A DNA stretch of 64,000 bases from an uncultured Pelagibacteraceae bacterium (GTDB lineage Bacteria; Pseudomonadota; Alphaproteobacteria; Pelagibacterales; Pelagibacteraceae). The translations under genes and the position numbers were made by a program. Shown here in pieces: positions 39,191-48,160 of this stretch; positions within the stretch are counted from its first letter, which is position 1, and each line of letters starts with the position of its first letter. The notes under the pieces were generated by a model. It made no database searches, had not been told where the DNA came from, and was given only the letters and a program-made list of their open reading frames with translations. The stretch lies in the NCBI GenBank assembly GCA_902612575.1, contig CACMDZ010000003.1, positions 1 to 64,000 of the forward strand. The letters are read 5' to 3'.

Positions 39191-40786
39191 TTAGGATATT
39201 TTTAATTCTTTATATTTGTTCTTTTCAACTTTTATGCATTCATTTTTATATTTTGGCATTCCACCAGGATAAGGTAAAAAAGTCTTTGGTTTACCAGGTA
39301 TATTGTCGCCTTTATACCAAGAACTTTTAGCTTTCATAAATAATGTTTTTTTAACTGAATTCATAATTTCTTTTTGCCATTTTTTTGCTGCAAGATTGGT
39401 AGTTTCAATACTTTTTTTTCTATTTTTTTCTAAATATTTAATGCAATTTGTAATCCATTTAACATGTTGTTCTATTTGTACTGGAACATTTGTTAAAACT
39501 GATGGGCTGCCAGGTCCACTCACAATAAATAAATTTGGAAAATTCGGAACAAGAAGGCCTAGAAAACTTTTAGGACCTTTGCTCCAAAATTTAGATAAAT
39601 GTATACCTTTTTTACCAATTATATTTAGTTTTAAAATTGATCCAGTTAATGCATCAAAACCTGTTGCAAAAATAATTTTATCTAAAATGTATTCACCTTT
39701 TTTAGTTTTAATGCCTTTTTTAGTTATTTTAACTATTGGGCTTTGCTTTAAGTCAACTAATTCGACATTTTTTTTATTAAACATCTCATAATAATTTGTA
39801 TTTAAAGTAGGTCTTTTAGATGTAAAAGGATGGTCAAAATTAGTTAATATGTCAGCATATTTTTTATTTTTTACTGTTGAATATATTTTACTCTTTATAA
39901 AGTTAACTGCTGTTTGATTTGCTTTAATATTTTTTACTATATCATTAAATGTTGCCCTAAAAGATAGAGTTCCATACTGCCAAGATTTTTCATAAAGTAA
40001 ATTTCTTTTTGTCTCGTTAAAATCAAAAGCAGATTTTTTAGGAAATTCAAAAGGATGCCCTCCTGGGGTTCTTTTTAAAAAATTTCTAAGTTTTTTGAAA
40101 TTTTGTTTATAATTTTTAATATTTTCTTTAGTTAGTTTTCTATTTCTTGCAGGAATACTAAAGTTTGGTGATCTTTGAAATAAAATTAATTTTTTAGCTT
40201 TTTTTGCAATCTCAGGTGCTATTTGGATTCCAGTAGAACCAGTTCCTACTTGTCCTACAATTTTGTTTTTAAAGTTTATTTTTTTTTTGGGCCATCTTCC
40301 ACTATGATGTAATTGACCTTTAAACTGATTAATTCCTTTTATTTTTGGAAGATTTATTGATGACAAAGATCCAACAGCACATATTAAATATTTGGTGTAA
40401 TATTTTTTTTTATTATTTGTTTGAATTTTCCATAAATTATTTTTTTCTATATATTTTGCTGAAATTACTTTTTCGTTAAAAACTATATTTTTTTTTAACT
40501 TTAGTTTATTTGAAAAATATTTTAGATATTTTAAAATTACATTTTGCTTTGGGTATCTTTCTTTCCACGTCCAATTTTTAAAAATTTTTTCAGAAAAAGT
40601 AAAACCATAGGTAAAACTTTCAGAGTCACAACGAGCTCCTGGATATGTATTCCAATACCATGTACCCCCAATATCTTTACCCTCCTCTATAACTAAAGTA
40701 TTTAATTTTAATTCATCTCTCAAACAGTGAAGCTGATATAAACCTGAAAATCCAGCACCAATAATTAATGCGTCTAAATATTTCAT
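39191..40786 (-). CDS. Flavin monooxygenase, Baeyer-Villiger type
   Basis: A 531-residue FAD and NADPH enzyme. Seen: FAD motif GAGFSG at residues 10-15, the GGTWYWNTYPGARCD stretch at 40-54, the Baeyer-Villiger fingerprint FxGxxxHxxxW at residues 155-165 (FKGQLHHSGRW), and the NADPH-binding GTGSTGIQIAPEIA near 181. Such enzymes insert oxygen next to a ketone, giving an ester or lactone; cyclohexanone and steroid monooxygenases are examples. It is the first gene of a five-gene minus-strand unit with SDR, aldehyde and hydroxyacid dehydrogenases. The natural substrate is unknown. Confidence 0.9.
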   Translation of the reverse strand: MKYLDALIIGAGFSGLYQLHCLRDELKLNTLVIEEGKDIGGTWYWNTYPGARCDSESFTYGFTFSEKIFKNWTWKERYPKQNVILKYLKYFSNKLKLKKNIVFNEKVISAKYIEKNNLWKIQTNNKKKYYTKYLICAVGSLSSINLPKIKGINQFKGQLHHSGRWPKKKINFKNKIVGQVGTGSTGIQIAPEIAKKAKKLILFQRSPNFSIPARNRKLTKENIKNYKQNFKKLRNFLKRTPGGHPFEFPKKSAFDFNETKRNLLYEKSWQYGTLSFRATFNDIVKNIKANQTAVNFIKSKIYSTVKNKKYADILTNFDHPFTSKRPTLNTNYYEMFNKKNVELVDLKQSPIVKITKKGIKTKKGEYILDKIIFATGFDALTGSILKLNIIGKKGIHLSKFWSKGPKSFLGLLVPNFPNLFIVSGPGSPSVLTNVPVQIEQHVKWITNCIKYLEKNRKKSIETTNLAAKKWQKEIMNSVKKTLFMKAKSSWYKGDNIPGKPKTFLPYPGGMPKYKNECIKVEKNKYKELKIS

Positions 40787-40868
40787 ATTAAACTACCTAA
40801 TCTTATTATTTAATTTATAAAGTATATGTTAAAAGATTTTTAAAAAAATTTAATTATTTTTAATTAAC

Positions 40869-42470
40869 ATGGAAAACTTTGATTATATTATTTTAGGTGC
40901 AGGATCGGCAGGCTGTGTTTTAGCTAACAGATTGAGTGCTAACCCTAATCACAAGGTATTATTAATCGAAGCGGGAAGCAAAGATACTAATCCATGGATA
41001 CATATTCCAGGTGGATATTTTAAGACAATGTTAAACCCTAAAACAGATTGGTGTTTTCAAACAGAGAGAGAGAAATATTGTGATAATAGAGAAATGGTTT
41101 ACCCAAGAGGTAAAACATTGGGTGGAAGTTCCTCTATCAATGGAATGCTTTATATAAGAGGTCAGTCTAATGATTTTAATTACTGGAGACAGCTTGGTAA
41201 TGTTGGTTGGTCTTGGGAAGATGTTCTTCCATATTTTAAAAAATCTGAAGATTTCCAATTTGGTGAAAATGAATTTCATGGATCTGGAGGCCCTTTAGCT
41301 GTTCAAGAAATAAGAGGTACATTTAAAGTTTGTGATCTTTTTATGGATGCAGCAGAAGAGTTCGGCCATAAAAGAACTGATGATTTTAATAATGGAGATA
41401 ACGAGGGCATGGGTTATTTTCCTTTTACGGTTAGAAATGGACTTAGATGTAGCACAGCAGTTGGATATCTAAATCCTGTAAAAAAAAGAAAGAATTTAAA
41501 AGTTGTTACAAATGCTCATGTTAAGAATATTGAATTCGATAATAAAAAAGCAGACAAAGTAAATTACTGGATTGGCAACAATGTAATATCTGTAAAAGCA
41601 AATAAAGAAGTTATTTTAAGTTCTGGAACGATAGGTTCTCCTCACATTCTTCAAGCCTCAGGTATTGGTCCAGGTGAATTGTTAAAAAAAAATAACGTAA
41701 ATGTTGTTAAAGATCACCCTGGAGTAGGTATGAATTTAACTGACCATTTAATGCTCAGACCAGTTTACAAAGTCAAAAATTTAGAGAGTTTAAATGATAT
41801 TTATTACAGTATGACTAAAAAATTTATGACAGGACTTAAATATCTTTTATTTAGAAAAGGACCACTTACGGTTGGGGCTAGTTATTTATGTGGCTTTGTC
41901 AAAAGCGATCCACACTTGGCAACTCCTAATTTACAGTTTCACGTTTCTCCTGCTAGCACAGATGTATTGGGCAAAGGATCTCTGCATAAATTTACAGCAT
42001 TTACTCCTAGTATAACCAATGTAAGACCCACAAGCAGAGGTTCTATTGAACTAAAATCTTCAGATACAAGAGTATCCCCAAAAATCAAAATGAATTATTT
42101 GTCTACAGATGAAGACAGAGAAATTGCAGGCAAAGCATTAAAAATTACAAGAAACATTGTAATGAATTCTAAAGCATACAAAAAATATGAACCAGAGGAA
42201 TATAGACCTGGCATTCATATTACAGATAATGAGGAATTAGCTAAAGAAGCTGGAAAATTTTGCAGTACTATTTTTCACCCTGTAAGTACTTGTAGGATGG
42301 GTTCAGATGAAAATGCAGTCGTATCTGATAGATTAGTGGCTCATGGCTTGAAAAATTTAAGAATTGTTGATGCATCTGTTATGCCATCGATAACCTCAGG
42401 AAATACTAATGCACCTACTATTATGATTGCTGAAAAAGCAGCAGATATGATAATAGAAGATGCTAGATGA
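40869..42470 (+). CDS. GMC family oxidoreductase (choline/alcohol dehydrogenase type)
   Basis: A 533-residue FAD-dependent glucose-methanol-choline oxidoreductase. Seen: FAD motif ILGAGSAGCVLANRLS at 7-22, GMC signature 1 PRGKTLGGSSSINGMLYIRG near 77, signature 2 SSGTIGSPHILQASGIGPGE near 255, and the catalytic His region FHPVSTCRMG near 473. BetA (choline dehydrogenase) has this length and look, but many marine relatives oxidise other alcohols. It is the first gene of a plus-strand run, divergent from the monooxygenase unit, and overlaps the TerC gene by 4 bases. Confidence 0.9.
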   Translation: MENFDYIILGAGSAGCVLANRLSANPNHKVLLIEAGSKDTNPWIHIPGGYFKTMLNPKTDWCFQTEREKYCDNREMVYPRGKTLGGSSSINGMLYIRGQSNDFNYWRQLGNVGWSWEDVLPYFKKSEDFQFGENEFHGSGGPLAVQEIRGTFKVCDLFMDAAEEFGHKRTDDFNNGDNEGMGYFPFTVRNGLRCSTAVGYLNPVKKRKNLKVVTNAHVKNIEFDNKKADKVNYWIGNNVISVKANKEVILSSGTIGSPHILQASGIGPGELLKKNNVNVVKDHPGVGMNLTDHLMLRPVYKVKNLESLNDIYYSMTKKFMTGLKYLLFRKGPLTVGASYLCGFVKSDPHLATPNLQFHVSPASTDVLGKGSLHKFTAFTPSITNVRPTSRGSIELKSSDTRVSPKIKMNYLSTDEDREIAGKALKITRNIVMNSKAYKKYEPEEYRPGIHITDNEELAKEAGKFCSTIFHPVSTCRMGSDENAVVSDRLVAHGLKNLRIVDASVMPSITSGNTNAPTIMIAEKAADMIIEDAR

Positions 42471-43042
42471 CAGAAGAAATTACAATTTTTTTTCAAATAA
42501 TATTTATTGATTTAATTCTTGCTGGAGATAATGCCATTATTATAGGAATGGTTGCTTCGAAATTTCCTCCAGAACAAAGAAAAAAAATAATTTTCTGGGG
42601 AATTGGTGGAGCAGTAATATTAAGAATTTTATTAACGCTCATAACTGCTTACCTTTTACAAATAACAGGACTAAGACTCTTAGGAGGTTTGTTATTGTTA
42701 TACATAGTTTACAAGCTTTATGTTGATGTAATTAAAAATTCACAAAATGACGAGGAAAATATCAAAGTAGACAGTTCATCAATGCTTAAAGCAATTTGGA
42801 CTGTTTTGTTAGCTGATTTTACTATGAGTTTAGATAATGTATTGGGTGTAGCAGGTGCTGCCAAAGATCATTACTATTTATTAGTTTTTGGTCTTGTTTT
42901 ATCAATTATATTAATGGCAACTGCTGCAACATTAATTTCTCGATGGATTAAAGATTACAAATGGATAGCTTGGGTTGGTTTATTTGCTATATTATTTGTT
43001 GCAATTGATTTAATTTATACGGACATCAAGTTATTTATTTAA
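42467..43042 (+). CDS. TerC/YjbE family integral membrane protein
   Basis: A 191-residue protein with about six membrane helices. The family motifs LILAGDNAIIIGMVA near residue 16 and LADFTMSLDNVLGVAGAAKD near 105 bear the paired aspartate-asparagine residues thought to bind metal. Relatives are linked to tellurite resistance and manganese or calcium export. Overlap with the GMC gene and direct abutment to the SDR gene suggest operon position by compactness, not necessarily a shared pathway. Confidence 0.88.
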   Translation: MTEEITIFFQIIFIDLILAGDNAIIIGMVASKFPPEQRKKIIFWGIGGAVILRILLTLITAYLLQITGLRLLGGLLLLYIVYKLYVDVIKNSQNDEENIKVDSSSMLKAIWTVLLADFTMSLDNVLGVAGAAKDHYYLLVFGLVLSIILMATAATLISRWIKDYKWIAWVGLFAILFVAIDLIYTDIKLFI

Positions 43043-43801
43043 ATGTATTTAAAAAAAATTAATCTTAAAGGGAAATATGCTCTTGTAACAGGAGCTGGTA
43101 AAGGCTTAGGACGCGCTTGTTCAATTGCGCTAGCTGAAGCAGGGGCAACGATTATTGGTTTGAGTAGAACATCGTCTGATCTTGATAAATTAGAAAAGGA
43201 CATAAAAAAAGTCAAAAGTAAATTAATCAAAATTCATTGTGATGTAATGAACTATAGCGAATTACAGGAAAAATTAAAAAAAATAAAAATTATTGATATC
43301 CTTGTAAATAATGCAGGGACCAATATCCCAGAACCATTTGAGAAGATAAAACAGCAAAGTATGAATTATTTAGTAGATCTAAACTTAAAAGCTGCATTTA
43401 ATGTTGCACAGTTAGTTGTAAAGAAAATGATTAAAAATAAAAAAAGAGCTGGATCAATTATAAATATGTCATCTCAACTTGGTCATGTAGGTATGTCTGG
43501 TAGAAATATTTATAATATGACTAAATTTGGAATCGAAGGTTTAACAAAGGGTATGGGTGTAGAGTTAGCAACAAAAAATATCAGAGTAAATACAGTTGCT
43601 CCGACATTTGTTGAAACTCCTATGGTAAAAAAATTTTTTAAAAATAAAAAGTTCAAAAATTTGGCTTTAGGTAATATTCCTATGGGCAAAGCAGCTAAAG
43701 AGAGTGATGTAGCTACAGCTGTATGTTTTTTAGCATCAGATGCTGCTGCAATGATAACTGGATCATCTATTCTAATAGATGGAGGATGGACAGCAAAATA
43801 A
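43043..43801 (+). CDS. Short-chain dehydrogenase/reductase
   Basis: Classical SDR of 252 residues: VTGAGKGLGRACSIAL near 14, NNAGTN near 90, serine in INMSSQLGHVG near 144, YNMTKFG (YxxxK) near 157, and a C-terminus ending ILIDGGWTAK. It starts directly after the TerC stop and ends in a TAATG junction shared with the M23 gene. Gluconate 5-dehydrogenase-type and 3-oxoacyl reductases are similar; the substrate is unknown. Confidence 0.9.
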   Translation: MYLKKINLKGKYALVTGAGKGLGRACSIALAEAGATIIGLSRTSSDLDKLEKDIKKVKSKLIKIHCDVMNYSELQEKLKKIKIIDILVNNAGTNIPEPFEKIKQQSMNYLVDLNLKAAFNVAQLVVKKMIKNKKRAGSIINMSSQLGHVGMSGRNIYNMTKFGIEGLTKGMGVELATKNIRVNTVAPTFVETPMVKKFFKNKKFKNLALGNIPMGKAAKESDVATAVCFLASDAAAMITGSSILIDGGWTAK

Positions 43802-44589
43802 TGAAAAAACTGTTGCTAATACTAGCAATTTTTTTTCCAACAAATATTTTTGCAATTGAATTTGATGGTAAATTTATTCAAGGTCATTTTATTTTAGGAA
43901 AAACAGATCCTAACTCAAAAATAATAATTGATAAAAAAGATGTCAAAGTATCAGATGATGGTTATTTTGTTTTTGGAATTGATCGAGATAGGAAGTTTGA
44001 TGTTTTGATAACAAAAATTACTAACGGTAAATCAGAAAAAATAATCAAAAAAGTTTTTAAACGTAAGTATAATATTCAAAGAATCGATGGATTGCCTGAA
44101 AATAAAGTAACACCACCTGAGTCTGTTTATAAAAGAATCAAAAAAGAAAATGGAAAAATTGGAGAAGCTAGAGCAATTAACTCAAATTTAACTTTTTTTT
44201 CTGAAAAATTTATTATGCCAGTTGAAGGTATAATTAGTGGAGTTTATGGAAGCCAAAGAATTCTCAATGGTAAACCAAGATGGCCTCATTACGGAATAGA
44301 TATTGCAGCAAAAAAAGGAACAGAGATTAAATCCTCTGGTACTGGAATAGTTACCATGGCTGAAAATGACCTTTATTACACTGGAGGTACTATTATTATG
44401 GATCATGGTCATGGTATATCAACAATTTATTCTCATCTTCAAAATGTGATGGTTGAAGTTGGAGATTTGATTAAAAAAGGAGATATAATAGGAACTGTTG
44501 GTTCAACAGGCAGATCAACTGGTCCACATTTAGATTTTAGAATAAATTGGTTTCAAACAAGGCTTGATCCAATGACAGTTCTTCAATAG
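43801..44589 (+). CDS. Exported M23 family peptidase
   Basis: A peptidoglycan endopeptidase-like protein of 262 residues. The start is the ATG at 43801, which overlaps the SDR stop by one base and gives a clean signal peptide (KKLLLILAIFFPTNIFA); a longer in-frame reading further upstream has no such leader. The LytM core spans about 160-258: HYGIDIAAKKGTEI with the HxxxD metal site, MDHGHGISTIYSHLQ, and TGPHLDFRINW. In most M23 enzymes the last motif is HLH, so here an aspartate replaces one zinc-ligand histidine. It may still bind metal, or be a regulator of amidases. Confidence 0.88.
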   Translation: MKKLLLILAIFFPTNIFAIEFDGKFIQGHFILGKTDPNSKIIIDKKDVKVSDDGYFVFGIDRDRKFDVLITKITNGKSEKIIKKVFKRKYNIQRIDGLPENKVTPPESVYKRIKKENGKIGEARAINSNLTFFSEKFIMPVEGIISGVYGSQRILNGKPRWPHYGIDIAAKKGTEIKSSGTGIVTMAENDLYYTGGTIIMDHGHGISTIYSHLQNVMVEVGDLIKKGDIIGTVGSTGRSTGPHLDFRINWFQTRLDPMTVLQ

Positions 44590-44598
44590 GCTATACGT

Positions 44599-45369
44599 AT
44601 GAAAAATGATATGCAATCAGTGTCAAAAAAATTAGTTAAAGCTTATAATAGCAATAAACTTATCAATCCAATTCCTGAAAAATTCTGTAGGAATATAAAA
44701 TTAGCACATAAACTAAGATTATTATGTGAAAGTAAAATTAAGGATACAAAAGTTGGTTTTAAAGCAGGGGGTACAATAATTGCTCTCTTAAAAAAATTAA
44801 AAGAAAAAGAACCATTTCATTCGACTGTATTTGGAAAAAATTTAATTAAATCTGGAGGAAAAGTAAAAATTAATAAATATGCTTTAGGTACTGAAGTGGA
44901 GGTTTACTATATAATTAAAAAAAAATTTTTTGACTTTAAAGGAAAATTAAATTCAAAGAATATAACAAAATTTATCACTCATATGGGTCCTTGCATTGAG
45001 GTTGTTGGATTTAGACAGAAAAAAAAAGGTATTAAATATTTAGGTGACTTATGTAGTGATTTTGGTGTGAATATTAAATTTATAGTTGGAGCTAAGAAAA
45101 AATTTAAAAAAATAAATTTCAGCAATTTAAAAACAAATTTAAAAAATAAAAAAGGATTAAACGTAAACGGTAATACAAATACTGTTTATGTAAACCCACT
45201 AAATTCTTTAAAATTTGTTCTTAACAAAATAAGAAAAGAGAAAGTTTCTTTAGATAAAGATTTTTATGTATTTACTGGCTCTACAGTTGGTGTTGTGCCA
45301 ATTAAAAGCAAAGGTGAATATATAGGCAAAGTAGACAAACTTGGTACTGTTAGAACAACTATCAATTAA
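44599..45369 (+). CDS. 2-keto-4-pentenoate hydratase-like protein (MhpD/FAH superfamily)
   Basis: A 256-residue protein with the layout of the MhpD hydratase/oxalocrotonate decarboxylase family: VGFKAGGT near 53, the GTEVEVYYII segment near 98 with acidic metal ligands, and a C-terminus TGSTVGVVPIKSKGEYIGKV near 225 matching the usual TGS...P...GD pattern. Family members add water to 2-hydroxy-dienoates in aromatic degradation. Lysine content is high and overall similarity looks distant, so the reaction is uncertain. It is followed by the M24 gene in a TAATG overlap. Confidence 0.7.
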   Translation: MKNDMQSVSKKLVKAYNSNKLINPIPEKFCRNIKLAHKLRLLCESKIKDTKVGFKAGGTIIALLKKLKEKEPFHSTVFGKNLIKSGGKVKINKYALGTEVEVYYIIKKKFFDFKGKLNSKNITKFITHMGPCIEVVGFRQKKKGIKYLGDLCSDFGVNIKFIVGAKKKFKKINFSNLKTNLKNKKGLNVNGNTNTVYVNPLNSLKFVLNKIRKEKVSLDKDFYVFTGSTVGVVPIKSKGEYIGKVDKLGTVRTTIN

Positions 45370-46520
45370 TGGGTCTTCATTTTTCTGTAGAAGAATTCAA
45401 AAGTAGAAAAGATAAAATAATTAAACTTTTAAAAGAGGAAAAATTGGATGCTCTCCTTATGTTTAGACAGGAGTCGATGTATTGGCTCACTGGATATGAC
45501 ACATTTGGGTATGTTTTTTTTCAAACATTAGTTTTGGATCAAAAAGGTAATATAATTTTATTAACAAGAGCTCCAGATTTAAGACAAGCACAAAACACAT
45601 CTAATATTAGTGATATAAGAATATGGGTTGATAAAAATGGATCAAACCCAACTGAAGATCTTAAAGTTATTTTAGATGAATTAAATTTAAAGGGTAAAAA
45701 AATTGGAATTGAATATGAAGCGTACGGATTAACTGGTCGAAATGCTTTAAGGCTAAATAAATCTTTAGAAAATTACTGCTTAATAGAAGATACTTCTGAG
45801 TTAGTTAGCAAATTAAGAGTTATAAAATCCAATGAGGAAATTGATTATGTAAAAAAGGCGGCAAATTTAGCTGACAAAGCTTTAACTGAGGTTTGGAAAC
45901 ATACAAAAGCAGGTGTAAGCGAGTCTAAAATTTTAGCTGAAATGAATAAAGTCATATTTGAGGGAGGTGGTGATTATCCTGCAAATGAATTTATAATTGG
46001 ATCTGGTAAAAATGCACTTCTTTGTCGATACCAAGCTGAAAAACAAATATTAAATTCACAAGATCAACTGACTATAGAATGGGCTGGAACATACAGACAT
46101 TATCACTCTGCAATGTTTCGGACTATTCCAATTGGAAAAGCTGATCCAAAACATTTTAAAATGCATGAAGCTTGTATTGAGACTTTAAATAATTGTGAAA
46201 ATAAATTGAAACCAGGGAACAAAGTTGGTGAAGTATATGATATTCATGCAAAAACTTTTGATGATTTAGGTTATAAAAATTCTAGAATGAATGCATGTGG
46301 CTATTCTTTAGGGGCAACCTTTTCACCTAATTGGATGGATTGGCCAATGTTATACACTGGAAATCCATATGTAATTAAACCAGGAAATGTATTTTTTATG
46401 CATATGATATTAATGGATTCTGAAAATAATTTAGCAATGAACTTAGGTGAAACTTACCTAGTTACAGAAAGTGGTAACGAAAGACTTGGCAATCAGAAAC
46501 TTGATTTAGTCGTTATTTGA
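45369..46520 (+). CDS. M24 (creatinase/aminopeptidase P) family protein lacking metal ligands
   Basis: A 383-residue protein with an N-terminal creatinase domain (to about 135) and a C-terminal pita-bread fold. The expected five metal ligands are largely lost: the DxG...SD region reads TIEWAGTYRHYHSAMFRT near 235, the metal histidine site reads GYSLGAT near 313, and the next glutamate site reads FFMHMILMD near 340. Metal-free members of this fold hydrolyse C-N bonds in small molecules, as creatinase does; ectoine hydrolase (DoeA) is a further candidate. A plain Xaa-Pro dipeptidase label would therefore be misleading. Last gene of the plus-strand run. Confidence 0.8.
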   Translation: MGLHFSVEEFKSRKDKIIKLLKEEKLDALLMFRQESMYWLTGYDTFGYVFFQTLVLDQKGNIILLTRAPDLRQAQNTSNISDIRIWVDKNGSNPTEDLKVILDELNLKGKKIGIEYEAYGLTGRNALRLNKSLENYCLIEDTSELVSKLRVIKSNEEIDYVKKAANLADKALTEVWKHTKAGVSESKILAEMNKVIFEGGGDYPANEFIIGSGKNALLCRYQAEKQILNSQDQLTIEWAGTYRHYHSAMFRTIPIGKADPKHFKMHEACIETLNNCENKLKPGNKVGEVYDIHAKTFDDLGYKNSRMNACGYSLGATFSPNWMDWPMLYTGNPYVIKPGNVFFMHMILMDSENNLAMNLGETYLVTESGNERLGNQKLDLVVI

Positions 46521-46532
46521 TCAAAAAAAGTT

Positions 46533-47525
46533 TTACATTCCCCATCTCATTGCCGCTGTATGAACTGGAGAGTCCCAATGCTTTAAGATTTCATCATCAC
46601 ATTTGAGAAGAGTAATTGAAGCACCTTGCATTTCAAGTGATGTACAATAATTTCCAACTAAACTTTTTGTTACTTGAACACCCTTTGATTGCAAAATTTG
46701 ACATGCATCCTCGTAAACTAAATATAATTCTGTTAAAGGAGTGCCTCCCATTCCATTTACGAAAAGTAAATTCTTTTCATTTTTTTCTGGTTTTAAATTA
46801 TCTAAAATAGCTTCAAGAATATTTCCCACAATCGTTTTTGAGGGTTGAATTTTTTCTCTTTTTCTTCCTGGCTCACCGTGGATCCCTACACCAAACTCCA
46901 TTTCATCATCGCCTATATCGAAAGTAGGTTTTCCTGCAGCAGGAACAGTGCAGCTTGTAAATGCAACTCCCATCGTACCAGCGTTTTTATTTACTTTTTC
47001 TCCAAGCTTTTTACATTCTTCGAGTGATCCGCTATGTTCAGCTAAAGATCCAACTATTTTTTCTACTAATACAGTTGCTGCAACACCTCTTCTACCTGTA
47101 GTAAATGTAGAGTCTTCAACAGCAACATCATCGTTAGTGACAATACTATCATTTTTGCCAGAGTACATTTCAGCTCCCATTTGAAAGTTCATTATGTCTC
47201 CAGAATAATTTTTAACAATAAATAAAACCCCTGCACCACTATCAACATGTTCTGCTGCTGCTTGCATTTGATCAGGCGTTGGTGCTGAAAATACAAAACC
47301 TGGGCATGCAGCATCTAACATTCCATGACCAACAAATCCTCCATGCATTGGTTCATGACCGCTTCCGCCACCTGAAATTAGGGAGACTTTTCCATCTTTG
47401 GTTTTATTTTTTCTTGAAACAAAACTTGGGTCTAGATTGACGTTTATAATGTCGCTATGTGCCTTACCAAAACCTGTAAGGCTCTCTTTTAAAAAATCAT
47501 CGTTATTGTTAATAAATTTTTTCAT
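46533..47525 (-). CDS. dhaK: Dihydroxyacetone kinase, substrate-binding subunit DhaK
   Basis: Binds dihydroxyacetone or a related keto-sugar covalently for phosphorylation. The 330 residues have the DhaK core: SGGGSGHEPMHGGFVG at 51-66, KNYSGDIMNF near 105, and the histidine that forms the hemiaminal in GVGIHGEPGRKRE, His216. It is last in an ABC transporter operon and lies 8 bases after dhaL. No DhaM (PTS) gene is present, so phosphate may come from ATP bound to DhaL. Other DhaK relatives act on erythrulose or similar sugars. Confidence 0.92.
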   Translation of the reverse strand: MKKFINNNDDFLKESLTGFGKAHSDIINVNLDPSFVSRKNKTKDGKVSLISGGGSGHEPMHGGFVGHGMLDAACPGFVFSAPTPDQMQAAAEHVDSGAGVLFIVKNYSGDIMNFQMGAEMYSGKNDSIVTNDDVAVEDSTFTTGRRGVAATVLVEKIVGSLAEHSGSLEECKKLGEKVNKNAGTMGVAFTSCTVPAAGKPTFDIGDDEMEFGVGIHGEPGRKREKIQPSKTIVGNILEAILDNLKPEKNEKNLLFVNGMGGTPLTELYLVYEDACQILQSKGVQVTKSLVGNYCTSLEMQGASITLLKCDDEILKHWDSPVHTAAMRWGM

Positions 47526-47533
47526 TTTCCCTC

Positions 47534-48160
47534 CTAATTATTAATTACTGATTTACAAATTGTATCGATTATAAGCTGTGAAGAACGGGCTCCAGGATCT
47601 ATATGTCCTTTTGCACGTTCACCTAAAAAAGAAGCTCTACCTTTTGTGGCTAACATATCTTTTGTGGATAACATTCTTTCTTCAGCAATTTTTATTACTT
47701 CATTTAAACCTGATTTAAATTCACTTTCATTTTTTAATTCGTTAAGTTTTTCTGAAACTGGTATTAAAACATCCATCATAGTCTTTTCTCCAACATCAGC
47801 TTTTCCTCTTTCTTTCATGGCTTTAATTCCACTAATAATCATTTCACATGCTTTATTAAAATCAACATCTTTATCTAGATCAGGAGATTTAGCCATGGTC
47901 ATAAAAAAAGTTCCAAATAATGCGCCTGATGATCCACCGATACCTGACAGAACTTTCATTGCTATCATATTTAAAGCTTTGGCTAATGGTAAATCCTTGA
48001 TTGAATCTTCAAGTTCAACAACTAACTTTAAACCTCTTTGAATGTTAAAAATATGGTCTCCATCTCCAATTTTTTGATCAAGAACCTCTATTTCAGCAGA
48101 ATTTTCATCTATAACTTTTTGAACACCCTTTGCTTGAGAAATTAAAAAACTAACGCTCAT
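47534..48160 (-). CDS. dhaL: Dihydroxyacetone kinase, nucleotide-binding subunit DhaL
   Basis: The nucleotide subunit partner of DhaK. Key aspartates for magnesium-nucleotide binding are in LDQKIGDGDHIFNIQRG near residue 27, with the glycine-rich LSGIGGSSGALFG near 80 and ASFLGERAKGHIDPGARSS near 175. I chose the ATG at 48160 with AAGGA upstream (208 residues); an in-frame TTG at 48184 would add eight residues and lengthen the overlap with the ATPase gene from 11 to 35 bases. DhaL in PTS systems holds ADP permanently, in ATP kinases it exchanges ATP; which applies is unknown. Confidence 0.9.
   Translation of the reverse strand: MSVSFLISQAKGVQKVIDENSAEIEVLDQKIGDGDHIFNIQRGLKLVVELEDSIKDLPLAKALNMIAMKVLSGIGGSSGALFGTFFMTMAKSPDLDKDVDFNKACEMIISGIKAMKERGKADVGEKTMMDVLIPVSEKLNELKNESEFKSGLNEVIKIAEERMLSTKDMLATKGRASFLGERAKGHIDPGARSSQLIIDTICKSVINN

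Noticed and set aside
39303..39791. 162-residue open frame on the plus strand
   Set aside because: Antisense to the monooxygenase gene, which is well supported by its fingerprint motifs.
43723..43800. Upstream extension of the M23 peptidase
   Set aside because: It lies inside the SDR gene and would hide the signal peptide that begins at the ATG at 43801.
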